From: Lysobacterales bacterium
Lineage (GTDB): Bacteria > Pseudomonadota > Gammaproteobacteria > Xanthomonadales > Xanthomonadaceae
DNA: 64,000 bases
Direction of reading: 5' to 3'
Assembly: GCA_015655355.1 (NCBI GenBank)
Contig: JAATFG010000016.1
Coordinates: 1-64,000, forward strand
The position numbers were made by a program, and so were the translations under genes. The notes beneath the pieces are model-generated. The model was not told the origin of the DNA. It did no database searches and was given only the letters and a program-made list of their open reading frames with translations. The number at the start of each line of letters is the position of its first letter. Position 1 is the stretch's first letter. This document shows positions 19,201 through 26,996 of the stretch, one piece after another.

Positions 19201-20097
19201 CAGCTGCGCGCGGTCGCCGCGCCGGACATGCATGTCGAAGTGGCGAACAACACCATCGCGGTCAGCGGCAAGGTGGCGATCCCGAATGCGAGCATCAACC
19301 TGGAGAAACTCGACACCGGCGTGTCCGCGTCCGAGGACGTGGTCGTGCTCGACCCGGCCGATCCGCAGCGCACGCCGAGTTCGCGACTCGATCTGGCGCT
19401 CGACATCGCCCTGGCTGGCGACGACAAGGTCAAGCTCAAGGGCTACGGCCTCGACGGCGCGCTCAGCGGCGACCTGCGTGTGCGTTCGCGCCCCGGCCAG
19501 TCGATGCTCGCCAACGGCCAGCTTGACGTCGACGGCCGCTACACCGCCTACGGGCAGAAACTCACGATCAGCGATGGCTCGCTGAGCTGGAGCAACGCGC
19601 CGGTGTCCGACCCGGTGATCAAGCTGCGTGCGCAGCGCGAAGTGGTCAGCGCGAACGTGACGGCCGGCATCGACGTCAGCGGCCGCGCCTCGCGGCCGGT
19701 GGCGAAAGTGTGGAGCGATCCGCAACTGCCCGAATCCGAAGCGCTTGCGTACCTCGTGCTCGGCCGTTCGCTGGGCACCGCCAGCAGCCAGGAAAGCCAG
19801 CAGATCAGCGCGGCCAACTCGGCGCTGTCCGCCGGCGCCGGCCTGATCGCCTCGCAGCTCGGCGCCAAGATCGGCCTCGACGACGCCGGCGTGCTCGAAT
19901 CGCGCACCCTCGGCGGCAACGTGTTCGGCGTCGGCAAATACCTTTCGCCGAAGCTGTACGTCAGCTACGGCGTGTCGATGGTCGGCGCCGGCAGCGCGGT
20001 CACCCTGAAATACCTGCTGCGCAAGGGCTTCGACATGGAAGTGGAATCGAGCAACGTGGAGACGCGCGGCTCGCTCAACTGGCGCAAGGAGAAGTGA
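16255..20097 (+). CDS. tamB: Translocation and assembly module inner-membrane component TamB
   Basis: A 1280-aa protein with one N-terminal membrane anchor (ALLGVAALIVACALLGAGAY, about residues 20-40), then about 1000 residues of repetitive beta-strand (AsmA/TamB-like hydrophobic groove), and the C-terminal TamB/DUF490 domain: YTAYGQKLTISDGSLSWS, LPESEALAYLVLGRSL, LSPKLYVSYGVSM. It spans the periplasm to TamA. The GTG start at 16255 overlaps the tamA stop by 4 nt. The length is typical (about 1250-1300). The stop is 1 bp from the stop of the convergent toxin gene. Confidence 0.92.
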   Translation: MNAAPQKSPPRASRLRRFALLGVAALIVACALLGAGAYWLLNTEAGRDALLKQVLAHLPQGTTLKWQRIDGALAGPLQIDGLAFDQGGIHFHAQQLRIDLALLPLLHKHVRLDQLQVRGAVLEMPASADSGEPFKLPQWPDVLPDITLPVSIQADAIEIDGFKFVQAGSEVIDVQRARGGLDIGNGYARLDHLDVRSDRGTFTANGRYEPNRRYRTDLLATAVFPAQRGHAPANFGLVARGDRKHMLMALAGNAPAPLRISAEVTGQHKPDWSFSGSSADFDPAVLGLVADSLPFQFDLHADGHAGGTLLHGTLAQGERFSAKIDPSSIAIDDNQQLTVKPLVLEVFDGRVLVNGTADFRDAANPAFNFVVEAQKLRWGGDAKTHADDVVANADLGVAGKLKGWSALGTAKLVRGSEAAALDYGVHGDDAQATIDKLHAQMPTGTLDANGKLAWAPQLAWQLGAQLAGFDPGYFVPQFAGNLSGNFDTDGGLDPNGTVNANLHVPQLQGTLRGRALDGHGDFTLHGANGEGQLALRLGGSNLDAKGKVGDTLDISAQLQPLQLSDLLPDTSGELRGTLQLHGTRTAPDVDAQLHGSNLAWQGYKAQSLDVHGHLPWQGGNGELHAQASGLEAGIALQSLQLDARGAVENLHVSAGARSDMGNLDLQGSALKQGDNWQGTLDALRIAPMKGGAWTLQQRAQFAQKGEAYSLSNTCLATQSDGGGSVCVRVDWPHDGVTAHADALPLTLVQPWLPKDNNRPINLRGALKLDADFKPQGKAWLGDVHVASSEGGLKLGKNARGEIVTYDNFSLDASFDPDTIKGRLGTGFHGDGYVDATFDTGWNDWSPLKGDLYFHNSRLFWIELFSPDLVQPSGVLAGHVAVAGTRGKPLLSGEATMADFSGELPALGIALTDGNGELSAQSDGSAKISANFHSKSTTGDADAEKNASGKGTLGVTGSLSWLDTNAPLRFDIRGDDFLVADTTQLRAVAAPDMHVEVANNTIAVSGKVAIPNASINLEKLDTGVSASEDVVVLDPADPQRTPSSRLDLALDIALAGDDKVKLKGYGLDGALSGDLRVRSRPGQSMLANGQLDVDGRYTAYGQKLTISDGSLSWSNAPVSDPVIKLRAQREVVSANVTAGIDVSGRASRPVAKVWSDPQLPESEALAYLVLGRSLGTASSQESQQISAANSALSAGAGLIASQLGAKIGLDDAGVLESRTLGGNVFGVGKYLSPKLYVSYGVSMVGAGSAVTLKYLLRKGFDMEVESSNVETRGSLNWRKEK

Positions 20098-20098
20098 T

Positions 20099-20425
20099 TC
20101 AAGCCTGCGCCTGCCGGCTGCGCGCGAACAGCTTGCCCTTGCGCAGCAGGCGTTCGCCGCGCATCACGTGCAGGATGTAGACCCGGCCGGTTTTCGCCTC
20201 GTGCCGATAGAACGCGCGGCATGGCAACTCGATGATTTGCCGATAGCGTGAACGCTTCAGTTCGGCTGGGCGGCTGCCGCTTTCGGGGAACTCGGCCAAT
20301 TGCCCGACATGCTCGAAAACGCGCCTGACCAGTTCAGACGCGGCCGGCGGGTTTTCCAGCGCGATGTAATCGGCGATCGCGTCCAGGTCGGAAAGCGCCG
20401 GCTCGGTCCAGATTATTTCAGCCAT
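20099..20425 (-). CDS. RelE/ParE-family toxin
   Basis: A 108-aa ParE/RelE-fold protein: AEIIWTEPALSDLDAIADYI (N-terminal beta-alpha), RPAELKRSRYRQIIELPCR with the conserved central strand, and ILHVMRGERLLRK near the end. ParE members poison gyrase and RelE members cleave mRNA; the sequence alone does not decide, though the WTxxAxxDL start is more ParE-like. It overlaps the 3' end of the antitoxin gene by 13 bp, the usual antitoxin-first order. Confidence 0.85.
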   Translation of the reverse strand: MAEIIWTEPALSDLDAIADYIALENPPAASELVRRVFEHVGQLAEFPESGSRPAELKRSRYRQIIELPCRAFYRHEAKTGRVYILHVMRGERLLRKGKLFARSRQAQA

Positions 20426-20670
20426 CGCGCCATGCGTGACTTGGCTTGCGCATGGCTCAGCGTGCGCCCTTCGGCGATGGCCTGCTCGCCACGGGCAATG
20501 CTTTCCAGCACGTCCATGCGCTGCTGCAACAACTCCCAGCTTTCCACGTCAACCAGATACGCACTCGGCAACCCGTGCTGGGTGATCAGGATCGGTTGTT
20601 TTTCGCGCTCCACGTCGGCCAGCAATTCGCTGGTCTGGCGCTTCAGGGTGGTGGCCAGTTCGGTTCGCAT
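20413..20670 (-). CDS. Phd/YefM-family antitoxin
   Basis: An 85-aa Phd/YefM-like antitoxin. The N-terminal DNA-binding part (ELATTLKRQTSELLADVERE) is followed by the hallmark KQPILITQHGLPSAYLVDVE. The C-terminal Arg/Ser-rich helix (AQAKSRMARWL) should bind the toxin. It is the first gene of a two-gene operon and its stop lies inside the toxin gene. An imperfect palindrome just upstream is a candidate autoregulatory operator. Confidence 0.85.
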   Translation of the reverse strand: MRTELATTLKRQTSELLADVEREKQPILITQHGLPSAYLVDVESWELLQQRMDVLESIARGEQAIAEGRTLSHAQAKSRMARWLK

Positions 20671-20673
20671 GGC

Positions 20674-20693
20674 AGTGACATTAAAGTATCACT
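20674..20693 (-). promoter_or_regulatory. Candidate operator of the ParE/Phd pair
   Basis: An imperfect inverted repeat with arms AGTGA and TCACT separated by 10 AT-rich bases, 4 bp upstream of the antitoxin start. The AT-rich centre contains possible -10 sequences for the minus strand. The site also lies upstream of the divergent permease gene. Confidence 0.45.
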
Positions 20694-20750
20694 TGCCGGC
20701 ACGCAAGCGCCGTGGCCGTGCGAGAATCGCCCTTTTCCGGGAACCGCCGC

Positions 20751-22154
20751 ATGAGCCTGCTGCGCCGCAAATCCATCGACACCATCACCGAGCACGAGGC
20801 CGGGCACAAGCTGGTGCCGACGTTGAGCTGGCCGCATCTGGTCGCGCTCGGCATCGGCGCGATCGTCGGCACCGGCATCTACACGCTGATCGGGGTCGGC
20901 GCGAATCTGGCCGGGCCGGCGGTGCTGCTGTCGTTCGTCGTCGCCGGCATCGTCTGCGCCTGCGCGGCGCTGGCCTACGCGGAGATGGCCACGCTGATGC
21001 CCGCCGCCGGCAGCGCGTACACGTATTCGTATGCGGTGTTGGGCGAAGCGATCGCGTGGGTGGTCGGCTGGAGTTTGATCCTCGAATATTCGCTCGTCGT
21101 CAGCACCGTCGCGGTCGGCTGGTCGGGTTATGCGGTCGGCTTCCTGCACGGGCTGGGCATCGACTTGCCGCAGGCGCTCGTCGCCGGCCCGCACGCCGGC
21201 GGCATCGTCAATTTGCCGGCGGTGTTGATCACCTTCGTCGTCGCCGGATTGTTGCTTGCGGGCACCAAGGAAAGCGCGACGCTCAACGCGGTCCTCGTCG
21301 TGGTCAAGATCATCGCGCTGGCGGTGTTCGTCGCCATCGCGCTGCCGCATTTCGACGCGGCCAACCTGCATCCGTTCATGCCCTACGGCTTCGTGAAGAG
21401 CGTCGATGCGCAAGGCGCCAGCCATGGGGTGATGGCCGCCGCGGCGATCATCTTCTTCGCCTTCTACGGCTTCGACGCGATTTCCACCGCGGCGGAGGAA
21501 ACGAAGAATCCCGGCCGCGACCTGAGCATCGGCATCGTCGGTTCGATGCTCGGCTGCACGCTGATCTACATCGTCGTCGCGCTGGCCGCGGTCGGCGCGA
21601 TGCGCTTCGACGTGTTCGGCCAGAGCGCCGAACCGCTGGCGCTGATCCTGCGCGAACTGCACGCCGGCACCGCGGCGAAAGTGATCGCGGCAGCGGCGGT
21701 GATCGCGTTGCCGACCGTGCTGCTCGCGTTCCTGTACGGACAGAGCCGCATCTTCTTCGTGATGGCGCGCGACGGTTTGCTGCCGCGCGCGCTGTCGAGG
21801 GTGAGTTCGCGCGGCACGCCGGTGGCGATCACCGTGTTCACCGCGATCCTGGTCGCCGCGCTCGCGGGCATCGCGCGCCTGGACGAAATCGCCGCGCTCG
21901 CCAACGCGGGCACGCTGTGCGCCTTCATCGCGGTGTCGGCGTGCCTGCTGGTGCTGCGCAAGCGCGAACCGAATCGCGCCCGCGTATTCCGCGCGCCGCT
22001 GGCGTGGCTGGTCGGGCCGGTCGCGATCCTCGGCTGCCTGTACCTGTTCTGGAGCCTGCCGCACGCGACGCAGCTCTATTTCGCGCTCTGGAACGTCGCC
22101 GGCTTGGTGCTGTACCTGCTGTATTCGCGACGCAAGGCAATCATCGCGCAGTAA
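20751..22154 (+). CDS. APC-family amino-acid permease
   Basis: A 467-aa polytopic transporter of the APC superfamily, closest by eye to the cationic/YhdG-type amino-acid transporters. It has about 12 membrane helices, the helix 1 unwinding motif GIGAIVGTGIYTLIGVGAN, FAFYGFDAISTAAEETKNP after helix 5, and SRIFFVMARDGLLP, typical of the family. The start at 20751 (MSLLRRKSIDTI) was chosen as the family N-terminus; an upstream in-frame ATG adds 13 residues. Substrate is not determined. Confidence 0.85.
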   Translation: MSLLRRKSIDTITEHEAGHKLVPTLSWPHLVALGIGAIVGTGIYTLIGVGANLAGPAVLLSFVVAGIVCACAALAYAEMATLMPAAGSAYTYSYAVLGEAIAWVVGWSLILEYSLVVSTVAVGWSGYAVGFLHGLGIDLPQALVAGPHAGGIVNLPAVLITFVVAGLLLAGTKESATLNAVLVVVKIIALAVFVAIALPHFDAANLHPFMPYGFVKSVDAQGASHGVMAAAAIIFFAFYGFDAISTAAEETKNPGRDLSIGIVGSMLGCTLIYIVVALAAVGAMRFDVFGQSAEPLALILRELHAGTAAKVIAAAAVIALPTVLLAFLYGQSRIFFVMARDGLLPRALSRVSSRGTPVAITVFTAILVAALAGIARLDEIAALANAGTLCAFIAVSACLLVLRKREPNRARVFRAPLAWLVGPVAILGCLYLFWSLPHATQLYFALWNVAGLVLYLLYSRRKAIIAQ

Positions 22155-22163
22155 CGCTCCTGA

Positions 22164-22222
22164 TTTGCCGCGCTATTGCGCGGTGACACGCCTGTTTTCG
22201 GTTTGCCGCGCTATTGCGCGGT
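22164..22222. repeat. Duplicated 21-bp hairpin at the SDR 3' end
   Basis: TTTGCCGCGCTATTGCGCGG plus T occurs at 22164-22184 and again at 22202-22222. Each copy has the stem CCGCGC-TATT-GCGCGG. The second copy contains the last codons and stop of the minus-strand SDR gene; the first repeats those codons (Thr-Ala-Gln-stop) in the 3' region. The pair lies between convergent permease and SDR genes and could act as a weak terminator. Confidence 0.7.
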
Positions 22223-22963
22223 AAATCCGCCATCGACCAGGTGATAGCTGCCGGTGATGTTGCCGGCCTCGCCCGACAGCAGGAAACAGGTCAGTGCCGC
22301 CACTTCGTCGGCGGTGCCGAGGCGGCCGATCGGATGCAGCGATTTCAGGTACGCGTGCGCCTGCTCGTCCATCGACGACAGCAGCGGCGTGTCGATGAAG
22401 CCGGGCCCGACCGAATTGATGCGGATGCCCCGGTCGGCATATTCGAGCGCCGCGGTCTTGGTCAGGCCGACGATGGCGTGCTTCGCCGCGACGTAGGCGG
22501 CCGAACCGCGCCAGCCGACGCTGCCGAGGATCGAGGCCATGTTGACGATGCCGCCGCCGCCGGAGGCGAGCATCGCCGGGATCTCGTACTTCAATCCGTA
22601 GAACACCGAATGCAGGTTGACGTCGATGACCCTGTGCCAGCCGTCAAGCGTGTAATCGGCAACCGGCGCACTCTCGCCGCCGATGCCGGCGTTGTTCACC
22701 GCCAGGTGCAAACCGCCGAAAGCATCGATGGTTTTCTTCACCAAGGCGTCGACCGCGCCCGCTTCGCCGACATCGAGCTGCACCGCGAGCGCATCCTTCA
22801 ACGATGCGGCGACCTTGCTCGCGCCTTCACCGTTGAAATCCGCGACGACGACTTTCGCACCGCCCGCGGACAAACGCCGCACGACCGCTTCGCCGATGCC
22901 CGACGCGGCGCCGGTGACGAGAGCGACTTTCCCGTTGAACGTGCCTGCCTGTGCTTGCGACAT
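22211..22963 (-). CDS. Short-chain dehydrogenase/reductase (SDR)
   Basis: A 250-aa classical SDR. It has the cofactor motif TGAASGIG (residues 17-24), NNAG (90-93), catalytic Ser144, Tyr157 and Lys161 (YVAAK), and a C-terminus typical of the family (SYHLVDGGFTAQ). The acidic residue after strand 2 (ADFNGEG, Asp42) favours NAD(H). It is an NAD-dependent oxidoreductase of an alcohol or ketone; the substrate is unknown. It is divergent from the TonB receptor across 154 bp. Confidence 0.88.
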   Translation of the reverse strand: MSQAQAGTFNGKVALVTGAASGIGEAVVRRLSAGGAKVVVADFNGEGASKVAASLKDALAVQLDVGEAGAVDALVKKTIDAFGGLHLAVNNAGIGGESAPVADYTLDGWHRVIDVNLHSVFYGLKYEIPAMLASGGGGIVNMASILGSVGWRGSAAYVAAKHAIVGLTKTAALEYADRGIRINSVGPGFIDTPLLSSMDEQAHAYLKSLHPIGRLGTADEVAALTCFLLSGEAGNITGSYHLVDGGFTAQ

Positions 22964-23117
22964 GATGCGACTCCAGGGTGGAAGACCCGTCGATTATGCG
23001 CATCGTGCCGTTTTGGGCGTTGATTTCGATCAGTCGCGCCGCGCGGTCACGGATTCGTCATTTACCGGTGGAAAGATGCGTGTTTGACGTTTCTTTCACA
23101 ACTCCGGTACCCACACG

Positions 23118-25448
23118 ATGAAGAAGACCCTGCTTGCCGCGGCCATGACCGCGGCGATGATTCCGGCCGCGCACGCGCAATCGGCCACGGCCGCCAACGA
23201 TGGCGACCAGGACGCGAAGACGCTCGACGCGGTCTCGGTGGTCGGCAAAGGCCAGACGCGTTCGGTGCAGCGCATCCGCCCGCAGGACACCCTCACCTTG
23301 CCGACCGGCACCAGTCTGCAGAAAACCTTGAACACGCTGCCGGGCGTCAACGCGCAGGCGGTCGATGCGATGGGCGTCAACGAACAATCGCTGTCGATCA
23401 GCGTGCGCGGCTTCAACACCACGCACCTGGGCTACACGCTCGACGGCGTGCCGCTGGGCGATGGCGCGTTCAACAACTACAACGGCCTGTCCATCAGCCG
23501 CGCGCTGATTGCGGAAAACCTCGGCTATGCCGATCTGGCGATGGGCATCGGCAACCTCGGCATCGCTTCGACCAGCAACCTCGGCGGCGCGATCACCTAC
23601 GTCAGCAGCGCCCCGGCCAAGGAATTCGGCGCGCGCGTCAGCGAGACCCTCGGCAGCGACAACACCTCGCGCACCTTCCTGCGCGTGGACACCGGCGAAT
23701 ACAACGGCTTCTCGGCGTATCTGTCCGGCATGACCACCAAGCAGGACCTGTACGTCGACCAGGGCGCGTACAACTGGTCGAAGGAAAAGCAGTTCAACGG
23801 CAAGCTGCAGTACCACTGGGACCGCGGCACGATCACCGCCTTCGCCGACGTGTCGCGCACCAACCAGGCCGACAATTTCTACATGTCCAAGGACGCCGTC
23901 AGCCGCGTCGGCTGGGATTGGGGCGGCTACGCGCCGGATTGGGACACCGCGGTGGCGCGCGCCTATTGCCAGGTCAGCCCGCAGACCGCCGCTTCGACGG
24001 CCGGCTGCGTGCCCACCGGCGCGGCGGGCGACAAGGCCAGCGATGCCTTCGGTTTCACCGGCGGGCAGATCCTGCGCAACGACGATCTGTATTACCTGTC
24101 CGGCGATTTCGACCTGACCAGCTCGTTGAGCCTGCACGCGCAGGTTTACCACCACAAGGACAAGGGCGCGGGCAACAACTGGAACCCCGGCTGGTCGAGC
24201 GACAACACCGTGCCGTGGCTCATCCGCGACACCTTGTACGCGATCGACCGCACCGGCGAGATCGCGTCGCTGAAATGGTCGGTCGGCGCGAACGAACTGC
24301 AGGCCGGCTTCTGGTACGAGGAGAACACCAGCAGCGCCGAACGCTACCAGTTCACCGACGTGACCGGGCCGAAGGATTTGAGCCACTACCTGGGCGGCAC
24401 GCCGCAGTCCGGTACCTTCGCCCAGAAAACCGACTGGAACACGCGCCAGTACTTCATCCAGGACACCGTGCATCTGCTCGATGATCGCCTGACCCTGGAC
24501 TTCGGCTTCAAGGGCACGGATGCGGTCGAAGACGCCACGCCGGAAGCGGGCATCGCCGCCACGCCGATTCCGCCCACGTCCAGCGGCCAGTTCGCCAAGG
24601 GTTCGCTGAAGGCCAAGGACAGCTTCCTGCCGCAAGCCGGCGTGCAATACCAGATCGCCGACGAGCACGAGGTCTACGCCAGCTACGCGGAAAACATCGC
24701 CATGTTCCAGGGCGGCTTCAAGCTCGGCCCGCTGGCGGTGAGCCAGGCCGTGTGGGATTCGCAAGGCCAACCGCTGAAGCCGGAACGCTCCAAGAGCCTG
24801 GAAGGCGGCTATCGTTTCCTCGGCGAGCAAGTGCAGGCCACGGTCGCGGTGTACCACGTCAACTTCGACGACCGCCTGCTGCAATACAACCCGTGCAACT
24901 CGCGCGAACCCAACGGCCCGGACTGCGGCAACCGCTTCTACAACGTCGGCGGCGTGACCAGCAACGGCGTCGAGCTCGGCGTGAACTGGGCACCGAGCAC
25001 GTACTTCAACTGGTACAACTCCGCTTCGTTCAACAAGTCCACCTACAACGACGACTACACCCAGGGCGGCACGGTCTACGCCACCGGCGGCAAGCAGCAA
25101 GTGGATACGCCGAAGCGGATGTTCTCCAGCGTGCTGAGCTTCAGGTACGCCGGCTGGTACGCCTCGCTGCAGGGCAAGTTCACCGGCGAACGTTTCTACA
25201 CCTACACCAACGACCAGGGCTTCGGCGGCTTCACCACCTTCGATTTCGGCACCGGTTACGACTTCGGCAAGCTCGGCTTCGTCAGTGACGCCAAGCTCTC
25301 GCTCAACCTCACCAACCTCACCGACAAGCGCACCGCGTCGAACTTCGACAACAGCGTGTTCGCGCCGGTCGATCCGAACGGCACCATCGTCGTCGCCCAC
25401 GCGATGGCGCCGCGCCAGGCCTTCGCCACGCTGGATCTGCGTTTCTGA
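23118..25448 (+). CDS. TonB-dependent outer-membrane receptor
   Basis: A 776-aa TonB-dependent receptor with a signal peptide (cleavage about AHA|QS, residues 19-21). It has a TonB-box-like stretch (KTLDAVSVVGKG), a plug domain to about residue 170 (LSISVRGFNTTHLGYTLDGV; NLGGAITYVSS) and a 22-strand barrel ending FATLDLRF with the C-terminal Phe. There is no N-terminal STN signalling domain, so it is not a transducer. The partner gene 27 bp downstream encodes a phytase-like esterase, which suggests an organophosphate or siderophore-like substrate (inference). No Fur box was recognised. Confidence 0.92.
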   Translation: MKKTLLAAAMTAAMIPAAHAQSATAANDGDQDAKTLDAVSVVGKGQTRSVQRIRPQDTLTLPTGTSLQKTLNTLPGVNAQAVDAMGVNEQSLSISVRGFNTTHLGYTLDGVPLGDGAFNNYNGLSISRALIAENLGYADLAMGIGNLGIASTSNLGGAITYVSSAPAKEFGARVSETLGSDNTSRTFLRVDTGEYNGFSAYLSGMTTKQDLYVDQGAYNWSKEKQFNGKLQYHWDRGTITAFADVSRTNQADNFYMSKDAVSRVGWDWGGYAPDWDTAVARAYCQVSPQTAASTAGCVPTGAAGDKASDAFGFTGGQILRNDDLYYLSGDFDLTSSLSLHAQVYHHKDKGAGNNWNPGWSSDNTVPWLIRDTLYAIDRTGEIASLKWSVGANELQAGFWYEENTSSAERYQFTDVTGPKDLSHYLGGTPQSGTFAQKTDWNTRQYFIQDTVHLLDDRLTLDFGFKGTDAVEDATPEAGIAATPIPPTSSGQFAKGSLKAKDSFLPQAGVQYQIADEHEVYASYAENIAMFQGGFKLGPLAVSQAVWDSQGQPLKPERSKSLEGGYRFLGEQVQATVAVYHVNFDDRLLQYNPCNSREPNGPDCGNRFYNVGGVTSNGVELGVNWAPSTYFNWYNSASFNKSTYNDDYTQGGTVYATGGKQQVDTPKRMFSSVLSFRYAGWYASLQGKFTGERFYTYTNDQGFGGFTTFDFGTGYDFGKLGFVSDAKLSLNLTNLTDKRTASNFDNSVFAPVDPNGTIVVAHAMAPRQAFATLDLRF

Positions 25449-25475
25449 TGGAAACGATCTAATGGGAACGAACTG

Positions 25476-26942
25476 ATGACCGCGCTGCCCATCGCCATGT
25501 TGGCTGCCGCATTGTCGGCGGTCAGCTTCACCACGCCGCATCTGGCGCAGGACGCACCGCCGCGCACGTTGCAGATGGACGGGCAGCGTTACGTGGATGA
25601 AGGCCTCGTCGCCACCGGCAACTTGCCGGCGGCGACGGTGGATTTCCTCGGCGACACGCTCGGTTCGTTCTCGTCGCTGCAAGTGCAGCGCGACAGTTGG
25701 CGCAAGGATGCGCACGGCGATTACGCCGGCGTGTTGTGGACCCTGCCCGACCGCGGCCGCAACGATCCGGAAGCCGATCTGTTCTACGACTATCCGGCGC
25801 GGCTCGAGCGCCTCGGCCTGCGCATCGCCGATGGCCACGTCGAACTGAAGCCCGACGGCGGCATCGAACTGCGCGATTTCGATGGCCAGCCGTTCACCGG
25901 TGCCGATCCGGCCGATGGCATCACGGTGCAGCGCGGCATTCCGATGCCGTCGCCGCAACACGGCATTGGTGCCGGCAAGATTTCCATCGACGCCGAATCG
26001 CTGCAATTCACCGCCGACGGCCATTTCTACGTCGGCGACGAATACGCGGCCTACGTGTATTACTTCGCGCCCGATGGCCATCTGCTCGACGTGCTGGTGC
26101 CGCCGCCGGCAGTGCTGCCAATGCGCAACGGCAAGCCCGATTTCGGTTCGCTGGAAGCACCGGATACCGGCCGCCGCAACAACCAGGGCGTCGAGGGCAT
26201 GGCGCTGTCGCCGGACGGCACGCGTCTGTTCGTCGCGCTGCAAAGCGCCTTGTTGCAGGATTCGGTGAAAGGCGATGCGGCCGGACGCATCGACACGCGC
26301 GTGCTGGTCTACGACGTCTCGCACGAACCGGCGCCGAAGCAACCGATCGGCCATTACGTCGTGCAATTGCCGGCGTACACGCTCAAGGGCGACGGCGGCA
26401 AGCCCGACCACACCGCCGCGCAAAGCGAATTGCGCGCGCTGGACGGCCATCGTTTCCTGCTGCTGGCGCGCGACGGCAACGGCCTCGGCACCGGCAAGCG
26501 CGACCCGCTGGTGTACAAGAGCATCCTGCTGGTGGATACCGATGGCGCCAGCAACCTCGCCGGCAGCGAATACGAAACCGGCACCACGTCGCTGCTTGCC
26601 GATGCGGACGACGCGGCGACGCTGAAACCCGGCATCAAACCGGCGCACTGGACGGAACTGCTGAACCTGCTCGACCCGAAGCGGTTGTCGAAGTTCGGTT
26701 TGACCCTCGACAACAGCAGCGACGCGCCGAACCTGCTCTCGGAAAAATGGGAAGCGATGGACTTGCTGCCCGCGCTCGACGCGAAGCATCCGGACGACTG
26801 GCTGTTGCTGATCGGCAACGACAACGACTTCATCGCCAGGCATTGCGTGATGATCGGCGAGAACTGCGATTCGCCGTTCGACAACGACAGCCGCGTGCTG
26901 GTCTATCGCTTGCGCATCCCGAACGTGCAGAAGCCGCGTTGA
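25476..26942 (+). CDS. Esterase-like activity of phytase family protein
   Basis: A 488-aa exported protein (hydrophobic N-terminus, about 25 residues) with the phytase-like beta-propeller domain. Visible blocks are LQFTADGHFYVGDEYAAYVYYF, RRNNQGVEGMALSPDGTRLF (the acidic calcium-site region), LDGHRFLLLARDGNG and the final WLLLIGNDNDF. Proteins of this family hydrolyse phosphate esters or have no known substrate. Its position directly after the TonB receptor suggests extracellular or periplasmic release of a nutrient that the receptor takes up. It converges on rlmI. Confidence 0.82.
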   Translation: MTALPIAMLAAALSAVSFTTPHLAQDAPPRTLQMDGQRYVDEGLVATGNLPAATVDFLGDTLGSFSSLQVQRDSWRKDAHGDYAGVLWTLPDRGRNDPEADLFYDYPARLERLGLRIADGHVELKPDGGIELRDFDGQPFTGADPADGITVQRGIPMPSPQHGIGAGKISIDAESLQFTADGHFYVGDEYAAYVYYFAPDGHLLDVLVPPPAVLPMRNGKPDFGSLEAPDTGRRNNQGVEGMALSPDGTRLFVALQSALLQDSVKGDAAGRIDTRVLVYDVSHEPAPKQPIGHYVVQLPAYTLKGDGGKPDHTAAQSELRALDGHRFLLLARDGNGLGTGKRDPLVYKSILLVDTDGASNLAGSEYETGTTSLLADADDAATLKPGIKPAHWTELLNLLDPKRLSKFGLTLDNSSDAPNLLSEKWEAMDLLPALDAKHPDDWLLLIGNDNDFIARHCVMIGENCDSPFDNDSRVLVYRLRIPNVQKPR

Positions 26943-26958
26943 GGCGCGGCTTCCCGGG

Positions 26959-26996
26959 TCAATCCGGCACGCGACGGGTCAATCCAATACGCGGCA
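26959..26996. repeat. Near-tandem duplication of the rlmI 3' end
   Basis: GGGTCAATCCGGCACGCG (26957-26974) and GGGTCAATCCAATACGCG (26977-26994) are 18-bp imperfect tandem copies. On the minus strand the coding copy ends Arg-Val-Leu-Asp-stop and the downstream copy repeats Arg-Val-Pro-Asp-stop. It forms the whole gap between two convergent genes. Confidence 0.6.

Noticed and set aside
16231-19725. A 1164-codon open frame on the minus strand opposite tamB
   Set aside because: It is the antisense shadow of tamB: high third-position GC removes stops in the opposite frame. Its translation is Arg/Gln/Val-rich and repetitive with no domain or start context.
22964-23117. Fur box or riboswitch upstream of the TonB receptor
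   Set aside because: No 19-bp Fur-like palindrome or cobalamin-type leader was seen in the 154-bp gap; a TTGACG at 23085 lacks a good -10.
23058-26843. A 1261-codon minus-strand frame across the receptor and esterase genes
   Set aside because: It spans two convincing plus-strand genes and the gap between them, has biased composition and no ribosome site, so it is an antisense shadow.
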